From the NCBI GenBank assembly GCA_029246705.1, contig JAQWMQ010000034.1:248001-312000 (forward strand): a stretch of 64,000 nt of DNA. The letters run 5' to 3'. A model generated the notes under the pieces. It was given only the letters and a program-made list of their open reading frames with translations. It searched no databases and was not told where the DNA came from. The stretch's first letter is position 1. The number at the start of each line of letters is the position of its first letter. Below, piece by piece: positions 1 through 8,499 of the stretch. This stretch comes from Phycisphaerales bacterium (GTDB lineage Bacteria; Planctomycetota; Phycisphaerae; Phycisphaerales; SM1A02). The position numbers and the translations under genes are program-made.

Positions 1-662
1 CTGTTGATGCCGTTGCCGTTTCCGACGAAGGTCGAGTTGCTGTAGGTGGCCGTCTCGAGTTCGGAGTCGTAGACGTCGTTCACGGCCCTGATGCCCTCGA
101 CGTTGTCCTCGAAGTAGCACTGGTCGATCACTGGCTGAGCGCCCCAGCTCAGGACCCCCATGTTGTTCGATTCGAAGGCACAGTTGCGGATGTTGGGCTG
201 CGTGTGCCAGTTGATGATGCCCGCACCACCGTGGTGGAAATGGGCCCAGTTCGTGGTTCCGTCCTCGTCGACATCGAGGCCGGAGTGGTACGGGTACCTG
301 CAGTTCCTGAAGACGAGGTCGCTGATCAGGGTGTTGGCACCCTCGCCCTCGACGCATCCGATTCCATACCGCTCGCCTTCGCCGTCGATGATCACGCCAC
401 GGCCGCCGGGGTCGACCGCGGAGAGCGTGATTCCCTTGCCGCGAAGCTTGGCCACGTAGACCGGATGATTCGAGGTGTAGACGCCGTCATGCAGTCGTAT
501 CTCATCGCCATCGAAGGCGGCATCGATAGCGGCCTGGAGGGACTGGAAATCGGCGACCCCGGGCTGAGGGCTGACGGTGAGAACGTCTGCGTGCGCGCTC
601 AGGCCGGTTCCGCCGAGGGCAAGGGTGATGAGACAGGACATCGGGGAGATGCTGGTGGGCAT
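1..662 (-). CDS. Secreted parallel beta-helix protein, C-terminus cut by window edge
   Basis: An open frame runs on the minus strand from ATG 662 off the left edge, so about 220 N-terminal residues are visible. Residues 1-25 look like an export signal (short n-region, then SCLITLALGG, and a cut near SAHA). Next comes a stretch typical of planctomycete right-handed beta-helix proteins: 'SLQAAIDAAFDGDEIRL', 'ITLSAVDPGGRGVIIDG', then repeated short strands with 'NPxIRNCAFESN' and 'PVIDQCYFEDN' rhythm. This resembles pectate-lyase-like or NosD-like repeats. The substrate is unknown and no catalytic site can be named. The family call is fairly safe and the function is not. Confidence 0.75.
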   Translation of the reverse strand, partial: MPTSISPMSCLITLALGGTGLSAHADVLTVSPQPGVADFQSLQAAIDAAFDGDEIRLHDGVYTSNHPVYVAKLRGKGITLSAVDPGGRGVIIDGEGERYGIGCVEGEGANTLISDLVFRNCRYPYHSGLDVDEDGTTNWAHFHHGGAGIINWHTQPNIRNCAFESNNMGVLSWGAQPVIDQCYFEDNVEGIRAVNDVYDSELETATYSNSTFVGNGNGIN

Positions 663-811
663 GGTGCTGCTCCGTTTGCATTGAGGTGGTGCGTTCAGTC
701 GAGGACGACCTGATGTCGCCCTCGAGCTCTCACCCTCCATAGTCCGCTGGGTTCACCATGTGACACCCCCGGAGAGACTCATTTGTGCAGGGGGTGCAGG
801 GGGTGCCGGGG

Positions 812-1240
812 TCAGCCGGGGGTGGCCAGGGACCGGATCGCAGACGCTGTATCCGCACCCAGCACCGCCAGCGCCGCGCGGGCGACCCGTCCGGCGTATT
901 CCTGGTTCAGGCTGCCGGGCCCGCTGTTGGTTCCGATGTAGACGAGGGCTTCGATCATCGAGCCATCACTCGCTTCGACCAGGCGTCGATCGTGGACGTA
1001 GAGATCTTCCGCGACCTCCTCGTAGACGTCGAGTGCGGCGAGGTGCGACGCCTCGAGGGTCCACAGCAGGCCCTCCACCCGGTGGTCCGCGTCCGGGGTG
1101 ATCGAGAGCCACCCCTCACGCATCGAGACCAATCGGTGTCCATCGAGCGCAGCGGTCTGCAGGGGGATCGCGCCCGGGCAACGTGCCTGCATCGCGGGGA
1201 CGTCGAGGTTCGCACCGTAGGCGAAGTAGGTGACGCTCAC
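812..1240 (-). CDS. Gamma-glutamylcyclotransferase-like protein
   Basis: 142 aa, GTG start whose GTGA overlaps the stop of the upstream hydrolase gene, so the two are translationally coupled. The N-terminus has the GGCT/AIG2 hallmark YFAYGANL, which forms the pyroglutamate-binding loop. The later motif ALDVYEEV holds the glutamate expected as the general acid/base in this fold. The family converts gamma-glutamyl amino acids to 5-oxoproline or processes related gamma-glutamyl amines. The true substrate cannot be read from sequence. Length fits a single-domain family member. Cytoplasmic, with no signal peptide. Confidence 0.8.
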   Translation of the reverse strand: MSVTYFAYGANLDVPAMQARCPGAIPLQTAALDGHRLVSMREGWLSITPDADHRVEGLLWTLEASHLAALDVYEEVAEDLYVHDRRLVEASDGSMIEALVYIGTNSGPGSLNQEYAGRVARAALAVLGADTASAIRSLATPG

Positions 1241-2013
1241 GTTGCCGGCCTCAGGATGCGTTCCAGGAACCCGACCTGTCGCTCCTTCGCATCCGCGGCG
1301 AAGCGGCCGAAGCCGGCGTGTTCATGCGGCGCCCCGGAAAGATCCTCGTAGACGTGGAACTCGACCTGGGCGGGATCGCGGTAGTGCTTCCTGAGTGCCG
1401 CGATGAACGCTTCCTGACCCTCGGCCTTGATCCACTCGTCGTGTCGGTTGTGCAGGGCCAGGAGTGGGACTTCCCGCCAGTTCTCGAGGTGGTCGATCAC
1501 GTTGATGCGTTCGAGGCGTTCCGGTTCCGGGAACGCGATCGCGCTGCTGAAGGCGCGGTTCCCGGTGGTGGCTTCCACCGCGGCGGCGGCGAAGGGGTGT
1601 TCGCGGGTGAGCCGGAGCAGGGCGACGATGCCACCGGCACTGATCCCGCCGATCGCGAGTCGATCGAAGTCGAACGCATTCATCGCCGCCAGTTCCTCGA
1701 GCACCGGGTCCAGTTCATCGACCATCTGCTCGATCACCTCGAGAACCCTGTCCGGTTCATGGAGCTCGGGTTCGTGACGTTCGCCGTGACCGGGCAGGTC
1801 GAGGGCGCAGCAGGCGATGCCCCGGCGCATCAGGCGCAGGTAGCGACCGGCATCGAGTTCCTTGTGGGTGGTTCGTCCGTGGATCCACAGGAAGAGGGGG
1901 GATCGACCGCTCGGCTCCTCGACATCGATCACCATCGCCGGGACATCCTCGCCGAGGCGGAGGTGGGTCGCATTGCGTTTCAGGGAATTCGGCAGTTCAC
2001 CAAGGATCGGCAT
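1237..2013 (-). CDS. Alpha/beta hydrolase (dienelactone hydrolase/esterase-like)
   Basis: 258 aa. 'LFLWIHGRTTHKE' is the oxyanion-side HG loop, and 'IGGISAGGIVAL' is the nucleophile elbow (G-x-S-x-G, Ser in GISAG). A late 'HNRHDEWI' supplies the acid region and 'APHEHAGFG' a candidate catalytic His. No signal peptide, so cytoplasmic. First gene of a two-gene operon with the GGCT-like gene. A TAGGAT hexamer lies 6 nt before the ATG and there is no Shine-Dalgarno, suggesting a leaderless message. Divergent from rsmD. Substrate unknown; peptidase S9-like or carboxylesterase roles are both possible. Confidence 0.8.
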   Translation of the reverse strand: MPILGELPNSLKRNATHLRLGEDVPAMVIDVEEPSGRSPLFLWIHGRTTHKELDAGRYLRLMRRGIACCALDLPGHGERHEPELHEPDRVLEVIEQMVDELDPVLEELAAMNAFDFDRLAIGGISAGGIVALLRLTREHPFAAAAVEATTGNRAFSSAIAFPEPERLERINVIDHLENWREVPLLALHNRHDEWIKAEGQEAFIAALRKHYRDPAQVEFHVYEDLSGAPHEHAGFGRFAADAKERQVGFLERILRPAT

Positions 2014-2019
2014 GCGTGC

Positions 2020-2025
2020 ATCCTA
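2020..2025 (-). promoter_or_regulatory. -10 element (TAGGAT) of the hydrolase gene
   Basis: The hexamer ends 6 nt before the ATG at 2013, so transcription would begin at or next to the start codon. No ribosome binding site is visible. Confidence 0.5.
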
Positions 2026-2055
2026 TGAAAGCAACCGCTCAAGCGGGCATCCGGC

Positions 2056-2061
2056 TAGGAT
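2056..2061 (+). promoter_or_regulatory. -10 element (TAGGAT) of rsmD
   Basis: 7 nt separate the hexamer from ATG 2069. The spacer is C-rich with no Shine-Dalgarno. It supports ATG 2069 over upstream in-frame starts. Confidence 0.5.
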
Positions 2062-2068
2062 CTCCCCC

Positions 2069-2659
2069 ATGCTCAAGATCAATGGTGGAGAGTACCGACG
2101 CCGACTCATCGACGGCCCCCCCGACCAGGAACGCTCCCGGCCCATGCCGGCGCGCGTGAAGGAATCACTCTTCAACATGTTGCGGGGGTGGTTCGAGGAC
2201 GCGCACGTGCTCGATCTCTTCGCGGGCGTGGGCACCATGGGGCTCGAAGCGGTCAGTCTCGGTGCCTCGGAAGTGCTGATGATCGAACAGGATCGTGACA
2301 TCCACGCCATCCTCCAGGGGAACATCGACCAGCTCGACTGCGGGGATCGTTGTCGTGCGGTGCTCTCGGATGCCCTGGGCCCCGCACCGCTCGCGCAGGC
2401 GCCGCGTCCGGTCAACATCATCTTCATGGATCCTCCCTACGCGATCATGAAACAGGAACCCCTGCATCAGGCGGTACTGGCCCAGGCCGCTCGACTGGTC
2501 CCGATCATGGCCGAGAAGGCCTGGTTGGTGCTGCGAACGCCTGAACCGCTTTCAGAGACCGAGCGCGTGATCGAAGGGCTCGAGGGTCCTGAGATGCATC
2601 AATATGCCGAGGACATGCATGTTCACCTGTACTTTCGGGATCAAACCCCGGTAGCGTGA
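2069..2659 (+). CDS. rsmD: 16S rRNA (guanine(966)-N2)-methyltransferase RsmD
   Basis: 196 aa. Typical RsmD start 'INGGEYRRRLI', then 'RPMPARVKESLFNML'. The SAM-binding motif I is 'VLDLFAGVGTMGLEA' and the catalytic motif is 'IFMDPPYAIM' (DPPY). The enzyme methylates N2 of G966 in 16S rRNA in the assembling 30S subunit. An in-frame extension to 1862 exists but lacks homology and overlaps the divergent hydrolase gene. ATG 2069 matches the family N-terminus and follows a -10 hexamer by 7 nt. A short gap separates it from the next gene. Confidence 0.93.
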   Translation: MLKINGGEYRRRLIDGPPDQERSRPMPARVKESLFNMLRGWFEDAHVLDLFAGVGTMGLEAVSLGASEVLMIEQDRDIHAILQGNIDQLDCGDRCRAVLSDALGPAPLAQAPRPVNIIFMDPPYAIMKQEPLHQAVLAQAARLVPIMAEKAWLVLRTPEPLSETERVIEGLEGPEMHQYAEDMHVHLYFRDQTPVA

Positions 2660-2683
2660 TCGAACCAAACAAGGAGTTCACTC

Positions 2684-3898
2684 GTGATCAGCACCCTTGC
2701 CGCCGTCCTCGTTCTTTCGACCCTGTCCGCAACTGCGGGCGAGCAGGAAGCGATTCCCGAGGTCGTCGCCAGGAGTCTCGACCAGGGAGCGACCCTCCTC
2801 CTGGACACCCAGGAAGGAACCAACGAATCGGAATGGCCCTATGAAGGCGTCTACCGGGTTCGAGCCATCGACTCCGATCCCAAGGCCCTGGTGAACGGTC
2901 GCCTGGCGATTCCCATCGGGTACCGCGTCGGCGGAACCGGCATCTGCGCCCAAGCGGTCTTTCAGGCGCCCGGCTATGCGGACGACGAAAAGCGCCAGGC
3001 TGCGATCAAGAAGGCAGTGACCTTCGTCTGTGCCTCGATCGAGGATCCTCGAATGGATCCCGAGGCCTACACCGGCAACTACGACGTCCGGGGCTGGGGC
3101 TACATCTACGGCCTGCGGATGCTGCTCACCTTGCGTTCGCAGGACGGCATTCCCGAAGGCATGACTGAAACCGTCGACGACACGATTCGCTGGTACATCG
3201 AAGGCCTGCGGATCATCGAGATTCCCCGACTGGGCGGCTGGAACTACGCGGGCCGAAGCGGGACGTCGCCCTTCATGACCGCACCTGCGGTGATGACGCT
3301 CTTCGAGGCGAAGCATCAGGACTTCAAGGTCGATGATGCGGTGCTCGAACGAGCGCTGGACGGCCTGGCCCTTTGTGTGGCTCCCGACGGGTACGTCGCC
3401 TATGCGGCGGCACGCAAGACCAAGGATGACCCCGGGCAGATTCCCGGAGCCACCGGTCGCATGGTTGCATCGGAGGCGGCGCTCTACCTTGCCGGGCGCA
3501 GTGACCAGGATCGACTGCGTTCCGCGGTCGACGCCTTCTTCGAGCACTGGGATGCGCTCGAGGTCCGTCGACGCAAGACCGGCACCCACATTCCGCCCTA
3601 CGGAGTCGCGCCGTATTACTTCTTCTACGCACATGCCTATGCCGCGGACGCCATCGAACTCCTCCCCGAGGCGGATCGAGCCTCGCGGCAGCAGCAGTTG
3701 CGGGAGATCTTCTGGAAGATCCGCGAGGATGACGGCTCGTGGAATGATCGCGTCTTCGATCGCAGTCGTTCCTACGGAACGGCGATGACCATGCATGCAC
3801 TGCAGCGGCCCTGGCTTCCCGCGCCGTCCGCCTGGACGCCTCCGAAGCGTGAACCCCGAAAGCCCGCCACGAAGGGTCCGGATCGACCGGGTCGCTAG
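2684..3898 (+). CDS. Secreted prenyltransferase/squalene-cyclase-like toroid protein
   Basis: 404 aa, GTG start chosen because AAGGAG (2671-2676) lies 7 nt upstream. Residues 1-19 form a signal peptide (ISTLAAVLVLSTLSATAG). The body repeats short aromatic and glycine motifs such as 'VRGWGYIYGLRML' and 'RLGGWNYAGR' plus paired helices, as in the alpha/alpha-toroid (terpenoid cyclase/prenyltransferase) fold. No DxDD cyclase or zinc-prenyltransferase site is seen, so it is probably a non-catalytic or unknown relative common in planctomycetes. A basic Pro/Lys/Arg tail ends the protein. Convergent with ispD, with a 4-bp overlap. Confidence 0.65.
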   Translation: MISTLAAVLVLSTLSATAGEQEAIPEVVARSLDQGATLLLDTQEGTNESEWPYEGVYRVRAIDSDPKALVNGRLAIPIGYRVGGTGICAQAVFQAPGYADDEKRQAAIKKAVTFVCASIEDPRMDPEAYTGNYDVRGWGYIYGLRMLLTLRSQDGIPEGMTETVDDTIRWYIEGLRIIEIPRLGGWNYAGRSGTSPFMTAPAVMTLFEAKHQDFKVDDAVLERALDGLALCVAPDGYVAYAAARKTKDDPGQIPGATGRMVASEAALYLAGRSDQDRLRSAVDAFFEHWDALEVRRRKTGTHIPPYGVAPYYFFYAHAYAADAIELLPEADRASRQQQLREIFWKIREDDGSWNDRVFDRSRSYGTAMTMHALQRPWLPAPSAWTPPKREPRKPATKGPDRPGR

Positions 3899-4647
3899 CG
3901 AACGAGGCGCCGCAGCAGTTCGAGATCATGCTCGCTGGTGATCTTGATGTTCGCCGGATCACCCTCGACCGCGACCACCGGTTGCCCGAGTCCTTCCACC
4001 AGCATCGCGTCGTCGGTGGCATCACCGATGTCGGCCTGGGCGTAGGCCCGGACCAGCAGTTCCCGGGAGAAGACCTGCGGGGTCTGTACCGAGATCACGT
4101 TGGTGCGCGGAATCGTGGCTTCCACCAGGTGAGCGACGGGTGCACCGGTCGCGTCGTCGATATCGCCCAGGATCGCATCCGCGATCGCATCGTCCTGTGC
4201 TCCCTTGACGGTGTCCTCGCCGATCCGCTTGAGCGTGCTGCTCACCCGCACTCCGGGAATGACGGCTTCGTGGACCCGCGCGGCGTCGAGTATCCGGTCC
4301 AGAAGCTCCGGCCCCACGTTGGGTCGTGCGCCATCGTGGATGGCGACGTGGGTCGCGTCCTCGGGCACCGCAGCGAGTGCGTTTCGCACCGTCTCCCAGC
4401 GCTCGATGCGTCCTCCGGCAACGATCACGGCACCGTGGAAGCCCAGCTGGGCACCGTAGCGATCCTTGAACCCCTCGATGTCATCGGGCGGAGCAGCCAC
4501 CACGATGCTGGTGGTCTCCGGACGCTTCGCGAACACTTCGACCGACCGAAGCAGTACCGCACGTCCACCCAGGTCCTGGGCGAGCTTGTCCCCGAACCCG
4601 AATCTGGTCGATTGACCGGCCGCTGCGATGATGACTGCGAGTTTCAT
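3895..4647 (-). CDS. ispD: 2-C-methyl-D-erythritol 4-phosphate cytidylyltransferase IspD
   Basis: 250 aa. The nucleotide-binding start 'AVIIAAAGQSTRFG' is followed by 'DKLAQDLGG', the 'VIVAGGRIERWETVRNAL' region and 'VAIHDGARPNVG' (usually HDAARP), then 'TPQVF' and the C-terminal 'GDPANIKITSEHDL'. It transfers CMP to MEP in the non-mevalonate isoprenoid pathway. ATG 4647 begins the family N-terminus; a longer frame to 4737 adds only non-homologous residues. A TACGCT hexamer lies 6 nt upstream without a Shine-Dalgarno. Divergent from hslV. No ispF fusion is seen. Confidence 0.93.
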   Translation of the reverse strand: MKLAVIIAAAGQSTRFGFGDKLAQDLGGRAVLLRSVEVFAKRPETTSIVVAAPPDDIEGFKDRYGAQLGFHGAVIVAGGRIERWETVRNALAAVPEDATHVAIHDGARPNVGPELLDRILDAARVHEAVIPGVRVSSTLKRIGEDTVKGAQDDAIADAILGDIDDATGAPVAHLVEATIPRTNVISVQTPQVFSRELLVRAYAQADIGDATDDAMLVEGLGQPVVAVEGDPANIKITSEHDLELLRRLVR

Positions 4648-4653
4648 GTCGGC

Positions 4654-4659
4654 AGCGTA
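4654..4659 (-). promoter_or_regulatory. -10 element (TACGCT) of ispD
   Basis: 6-nt gap to ATG 4647 and no Shine-Dalgarno. Leaderless transcript predicted. Confidence 0.45.
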
Positions 4660-4720
4660 CCTTCGAAGGTGGCTCGGTGCCCGGTACCGGGGTCCTCGTA
4701 CCCGGCTGGCCTGCTTTCGG

Positions 4721-4726
4721 TAGCAT
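4721..4726 (+). promoter_or_regulatory. -10 element (TAGCAT) of hslV
   Basis: 9-nt gap to ATG 4736. The spacer is pyrimidine-rich and has no Shine-Dalgarno. Confidence 0.4.
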
Positions 4727-4735
4727 TCGCTTCCC

Positions 4736-5302
4736 ATGGATGACCAGAAGATGCCAGTTCATCGCGCGACCACGATCCTCTCCGTTCGACGAGGCGATGC
4801 CGTCGCCATCGCCGGCGACGGGCAGGTGACCCTCGGGCACACCGTCGCCAAGCCCGACGCGGTGAAGATACGTCGTCTCGACGACGTGGGCTCCGGACGC
4901 TCGGGCGTTCTGGTGGGTTTCGCCGGTGCGGCGGCGGACGCCTTCGCACTGATGGAACACTTCGAGAAGCATCTCAAGGAATCGCCGACCAACCTGCGCC
5001 GCGCCTCGATCGAACTGGCCAGGCTCTGGCGAACCGATCGTGCCCTGCGAAGGCTTGATTCGATGATGGTCGTCGCCGATGTCGAGGCGACCCTGATGGT
5101 TTCCGGACAGGGAGACGTGATCGAACCCACGGACGGCTTGTGCGCGATCGGTTCCGGTGGTTCCTATGCACTTGCCGCGGCCCGGGCACTGGTTGCCCAC
5201 ACCGAGCTGCCCCCGCTGGAACTGTGCGAGGCCGCGATGTCGATCGCAGCAGGCCTCTGCATCTACACGAACGACTCGATCAGCTCGTTGTCACTTCCCT
5301 GA
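4736..5302 (+). CDS. hslV: ATP-dependent protease proteolytic subunit HslV (ClpQ)
   Basis: 188 aa. '[12 protein letters not shown]' places the N-terminal nucleophile at Thr12 after a short propeptide that is removed on maturation. Family blocks follow in order: '[14 protein letters not shown]', '[13 protein letters not shown]', '[14 protein letters not shown]', '[20 protein letters not shown]' and '[11 protein letters not shown]'. HslV forms a double hexameric proteasome-like chamber driven by the HslU ATPase. No hslU lies beside it or elsewhere in the window, which is unusual since the pair is normally an operon. Its 3' end overlaps the convergent ferredoxin gene by 12 bp. Confidence 0.93.
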   Translation: MDDQKMPVHRATTILSVRRGDAVAIAGDGQVTLGHTVAKPDAVKIRRLDDVGSGRSGVLVGFAGAAADAFALMEHFEKHLKESPTNLRRASIELARLWRTDRALRRLDSMMVVADVEATLMVSGQGDVIEPTDGLCAIGSGGSYALAAARALVAHTELPPLELCEAAMSIAAGLCIYTNDSISSLSLP

Positions 5303-5578
5303 GGATTCGTTCGAGCCGTGGGAGCGTCGACCGGTCTTTCGGTACTGACGCCGTTGCTCGGCATAGTCCTCGGGCGATACGTCGAGTTCGGGTTCCTGCC
5401 CCTTGTCGAGCTGCTCCCAGAGCTTTTCGAGCGTCGGACGACACCAGCCGCAACCGGTTCCGGCTCCAAGGCATTCCGACAGCTGGCTCGCGACCTTCGG
5501 CTTCTCTCGTCGAAGGTAGTTGACGACCTTGCGCTGACTCACATGAAAGCAGAGACAGATGTTCCGGTCAGGATCCAT
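5291..5578 (-). CDS. BFD-like [2Fe-2S]-binding protein
   Basis: 95 aa. Four cysteines follow the bacterioferritin-associated ferredoxin pattern: '[12 protein letters not shown]' near the N-terminus and '[16 protein letters not shown]' in the middle. The family binds a 2Fe-2S cluster and acts in iron release or as a regulatory module of larger reductases. Here it stands alone with a charged tail of about 40 residues. Its start overlaps the end of the upstream coiled-coil gene by 11 bp, implying coupled translation. No bacterioferritin gene is nearby. Confidence 0.8.
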   Translation of the reverse strand: MDPDRNICLCFHVSQRKVVNYLRREKPKVASQLSECLGAGTGCGWCRPTLEKLWEQLDKGQEPELDVSPEDYAEQRRQYRKTGRRSHGSNESSGK

Positions 5579-6491
5579 TCGTGCTCGCTTCTGATTCGGA
5601 CTCGCCGAAGACCGGCATGATGGTGGACAGTCGGATCGAGTATTCGAAAGCGACGTAGGGACTGACCTCGACCACCGTTGTCGGGATCTCCTCCGCGGAT
5701 GTCTCGGGGGACTGCTCGGCCTGCTCGCTGGTCTTCGTGCCGATCGCGGTCAGCTTCGGTTCGAACGTGCCTTTCATCAGCAGTCGTTCGAGTTTGGGTT
5801 GTTCCAGCCAGCCTTCGATCCTGCGGCCGATGCGATTGGTGGTGATCAGCGAGAAGGGTTCGCCGGCCGGCGAGCCGTCAGTGGCCATGGCCTGCATCAG
5901 GAATCGCTTGGAGTCCTTGTCGTAGATGGCTCCATCGAGGACCCGGACCGACCAGGTGACCGACTTGCGGTAGATCCTGTTCATTCTCTGGAGCCACGAG
6001 TTCAGGATGTTGTTGGCTTCCAGCCGTGCTCGATCGTTGTTCGAGTCGACGCCCAGGGCGAATGAGGGATCCTTCGTCAGGTCGTCTCGGAAATCCCATT
6101 TCAATCCGGCAAGAATGGTCGCCGGGCTGGCGAAGACGTCCTTCGGTCGCTCGGTGGCGACGGGGACCGGCGGTGGGGAAGGCTTGACCGGAGCCATGAC
6201 CGGTTCAACGGTCCCGACCAGACCATCATCATCGCCACTTTCAAGGGCGACCATTCGCTTGCTCAGATCACCGATGATGGTTTCCAGGGTGAGGATCCTG
6301 GTCTGGAGCGCCTCGACCTCGGCCTTGAGGTCCTCGATCTGCTGGGCTTGACGGGTCGCCTGTTGGCGGACCTCGCTCTGGCTCTGGGCGAATCCCGGAT
6401 GGGTCGTGACGGTTGCGGCAGCCATGATCGCCAGGGCGATGGCCATGGGGATCGGACGTCGACGTCGGTTGGATGGCGGGATCGTGGTCAT
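5568..6491 (-). CDS. Exported coiled-coil protein of unknown function
   Basis: About 307 aa from ATG 6491, which has GGAG 6 nt upstream; ATG 6503 is an alternative. A basic n-region (NRRRRPI), a hydrophobic stretch (MAIALAIMAAATV) and a likely cut after GFAQ mark export. Residues about 40-90 form a heptad-rich coiled coil ('QQIEDLKAEVEALQTRI'). A Pro-rich linker (KPSPPPVPVAT) follows, then a globular domain with 'KWDFRDDLTKDPSFALG' and 'NRIYRKSVTWSVRV'. I do not recognise the family. It is upstream of, and coupled to, the BFD-like ferredoxin gene. Confidence 0.65.
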   Translation of the reverse strand: MTTIPPSNRRRRPIPMAIALAIMAAATVTTHPGFAQSQSEVRQQATRQAQQIEDLKAEVEALQTRILTLETIIGDLSKRMVALESGDDDGLVGTVEPVMAPVKPSPPPVPVATERPKDVFASPATILAGLKWDFRDDLTKDPSFALGVDSNNDRARLEANNILNSWLQRMNRIYRKSVTWSVRVLDGAIYDKDSKRFLMQAMATDGSPAGEPFSLITTNRIGRRIEGWLEQPKLERLLMKGTFEPKLTAIGTKTSEQAEQSPETSAEEIPTTVVEVSPYVAFEYSIRLSTIMPVFGESESEASTNGS

Positions 6492-6635
6492 TGAAATCTC
6501 CAAGGTGATCCTCGGAATGATCGGTGAGAGCGCATTTCAGGGTGCAACCATGGAATCATTCTATGGAATCAGAGGAGAAGAGCCCTGCATGTCGATAACA
6601 TGGAAGGCATACTTCCGAACGAGAGGTCCTTCCTG

Positions 6636-8492
6636 ATGAGCGATTCAAGCAGATCCAAGGCCCCGATTCCCTCCGAAATCCAGAAGTTGCTGGGAATCGT
6701 CCGTGGCCGACTGGGATTCGAACGGTTTCTGGCGGGCCTGCATGACACCCTGGTGATCTCCCTGGTGATCATCCTGCTGCTGGTGGTGGCCTCCAAGCTG
6801 TCACCCGTGGTTGCGCCCACCTGGTGGATCGTCTTCTCGGTCCTTGGTGGGCTGTCCATTATCGGTGCCCTGGTCATCTCGGCTCGGGGCCGGCTTTCCG
6901 ATTCCGCGCTCGCCGCCCTCGTTGATGAACGCCTCGGACTTCGTGACCGATTCTCGACCGCCATTCACTGCGCGGGTCGGGAAGACCCCTTCGCACGTGC
7001 CGCCCTCGAGGATGCCCTGACAACCGCTCGTGATCCGGAAAATCGCCGTCGACTGGCGACAACCTTCGCGCCACGCGCACCTGGTGGTTCGTGGGTCGCT
7101 CCCATGATCGGGGTGATCGCTCTCCTGCTCTGGATGAGTGTGCCTGCAGGCGACGTGTTCGCCGCTGACGAGGCGTCCACCCAGCAGGCGGCAGATGAGG
7201 AACGGCAGAACGTCGAGGACACGATGCGGACCGTCCTCGAGGAGATCGAGGAGAACTCCGAACTTTCCGAACAGCTCGGTGACATCACCAACAACTTCGC
7301 TCTCGATGAATCCAGGCCCAACGGCGAGGTCGACCCGGAAGAGGCCCGCCGGGAGGCGTTGCGCAAGGTGTCCGAACTGGAACGACGTCTCGACGACATC
7401 GTGAACGGTGAACAGGGCAAGAAGATGGACGCGATGCGGCGCGCACTCTCCGAAGTCGATTCGGCGGAGGAAGGCGAGGCCCGTGAACTCTCCGAAGCAC
7501 TCAAGAAGGGCGACTTCTCCGAGGCACGCAAGGCCCTCGAGGAGATGCAGCAGAAGCTCGAGAGTTCAGAGATGAGCGAGGAAGACCGCGAAGAGCTCGC
7601 CAAGGCCCTCGAGGAGATGGCTGAACAGCTCAAGAAAGCCTCCGAGAACAAGGAGTCACTCGAGGAGGCCCTGCGACGGGCCGGTCTCGATCCTTCACTG
7701 GCGAACAACCCCGAGGCTCTCGAGCAGGCGATGAAGCAGGCGAGTGGTCTCAACCAGCAGCAGTTGCAGCAGCTCAAGCAGATGGCGAATGCCCAGCAGT
7801 CCGCCTGCAAGGACTGCAAGGGCATGAGCGACGCGATGTCCCAGATGGCCAAGCAGGCCAAGAACGGGCAGTCCGGCAAGAACGGCCAGCAGATGCAGCA
7901 GATGCTGAGCGACGCCGAACAGATGCAGCAGATGCTCATGCAGGCCCAGTCCGCCAAGGGTCAGTGCAAGGGTGGCGGCAAGGGCAAGGGCGGTTCGCCC
8001 TCCGACATGCTGGCTTCGCTGCCGACCAAGCCGCAGCCCGGCAATCAGCAGTCACCGCCCGGACAGGGCTTCGGACAGAACCCGAATGGCGGCGGTTCAG
8101 GCAACGCCCCGATTCAGGAAACGAAGTTCGGCACCCGACTCCAGAAGGAGCAGGTCGCCCTCCAGGAAGGTGGCGACATCATCTCGAGGCAACTCGTCGC
8201 CTCCGACAACCCGGTGGTCGGACAATCGACCGTCGAGATCCAGGCCACCGCGGATCGAATCATCCGAGGTTGGGAGGAAGGTGGCCAGGACGAGGTGGTG
8301 CCGGCGCATCGTCGAGACGGCGTCAAGGGATACCTTGGTGAGCTCACCCAACGCTTGAAGGGGCAGCGTCGCCAGGCGCCCACCCCGCCTGCAGCCACGC
8401 CGGCTTCCGAGACCGCACCCGCGTCTGAACCCGCACCGGAACCCGCACCGGCACCCGCACCCGCATCTTCCGAGTCCACGGAAACGGAGTGA
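6636..8492 (+). CDS. Membrane protein with long Gln/Met-rich coiled coil (DUF4175-like)
   Basis: 618 aa from ATG 6636. Two membrane helices (about 35-58 and 62-84) and a third (about 150-168) precede a long acidic coiled coil (about 175-370). A Gln/Met-rich tract follows (about 375-445; QQLQQLKQMAN, QQMQQMLSD) with two cysteine-bearing spots, 'SACKDCKGM' and 'KGQCKGGGKGKGG'. The C-terminus is a Pro/Ala/Glu repeat tail (about 585-618). The N-terminal part resembles DUF4175-type proteins found near MoxR/VWA clusters, which fits the cluster 8 kb downstream. Function unknown. It lies 7 bp upstream of a solute-binding lipoprotein, so probably one operon. Confidence 0.7.
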   Translation: MSDSSRSKAPIPSEIQKLLGIVRGRLGFERFLAGLHDTLVISLVIILLLVVASKLSPVVAPTWWIVFSVLGGLSIIGALVISARGRLSDSALAALVDERLGLRDRFSTAIHCAGREDPFARAALEDALTTARDPENRRRLATTFAPRAPGGSWVAPMIGVIALLLWMSVPAGDVFAADEASTQQAADEERQNVEDTMRTVLEEIEENSELSEQLGDITNNFALDESRPNGEVDPEEARREALRKVSELERRLDDIVNGEQGKKMDAMRRALSEVDSAEEGEARELSEALKKGDFSEARKALEEMQQKLESSEMSEEDREELAKALEEMAEQLKKASENKESLEEALRRAGLDPSLANNPEALEQAMKQASGLNQQQLQQLKQMANAQQSACKDCKGMSDAMSQMAKQAKNGQSGKNGQQMQQMLSDAEQMQQMLMQAQSAKGQCKGGGKGKGGSPSDMLASLPTKPQPGNQQSPPGQGFGQNPNGGGSGNAPIQETKFGTRLQKEQVALQEGGDIISRQLVASDNPVVGQSTVEIQATADRIIRGWEEGGQDEVVPAHRRDGVKGYLGELTQRLKGQRRQAPTPPAATPASETAPASEPAPEPAPAPAPASSESTETE

Positions 8493-8499
8493 CCTGCAC

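Noticed and set aside
1862-2068. In-frame upstream extension of rsmD
   Set aside because: It lacks homology to RsmD and overlaps the divergent hydrolase gene. ATG 2069 fits both homology and the -10 hexamer.
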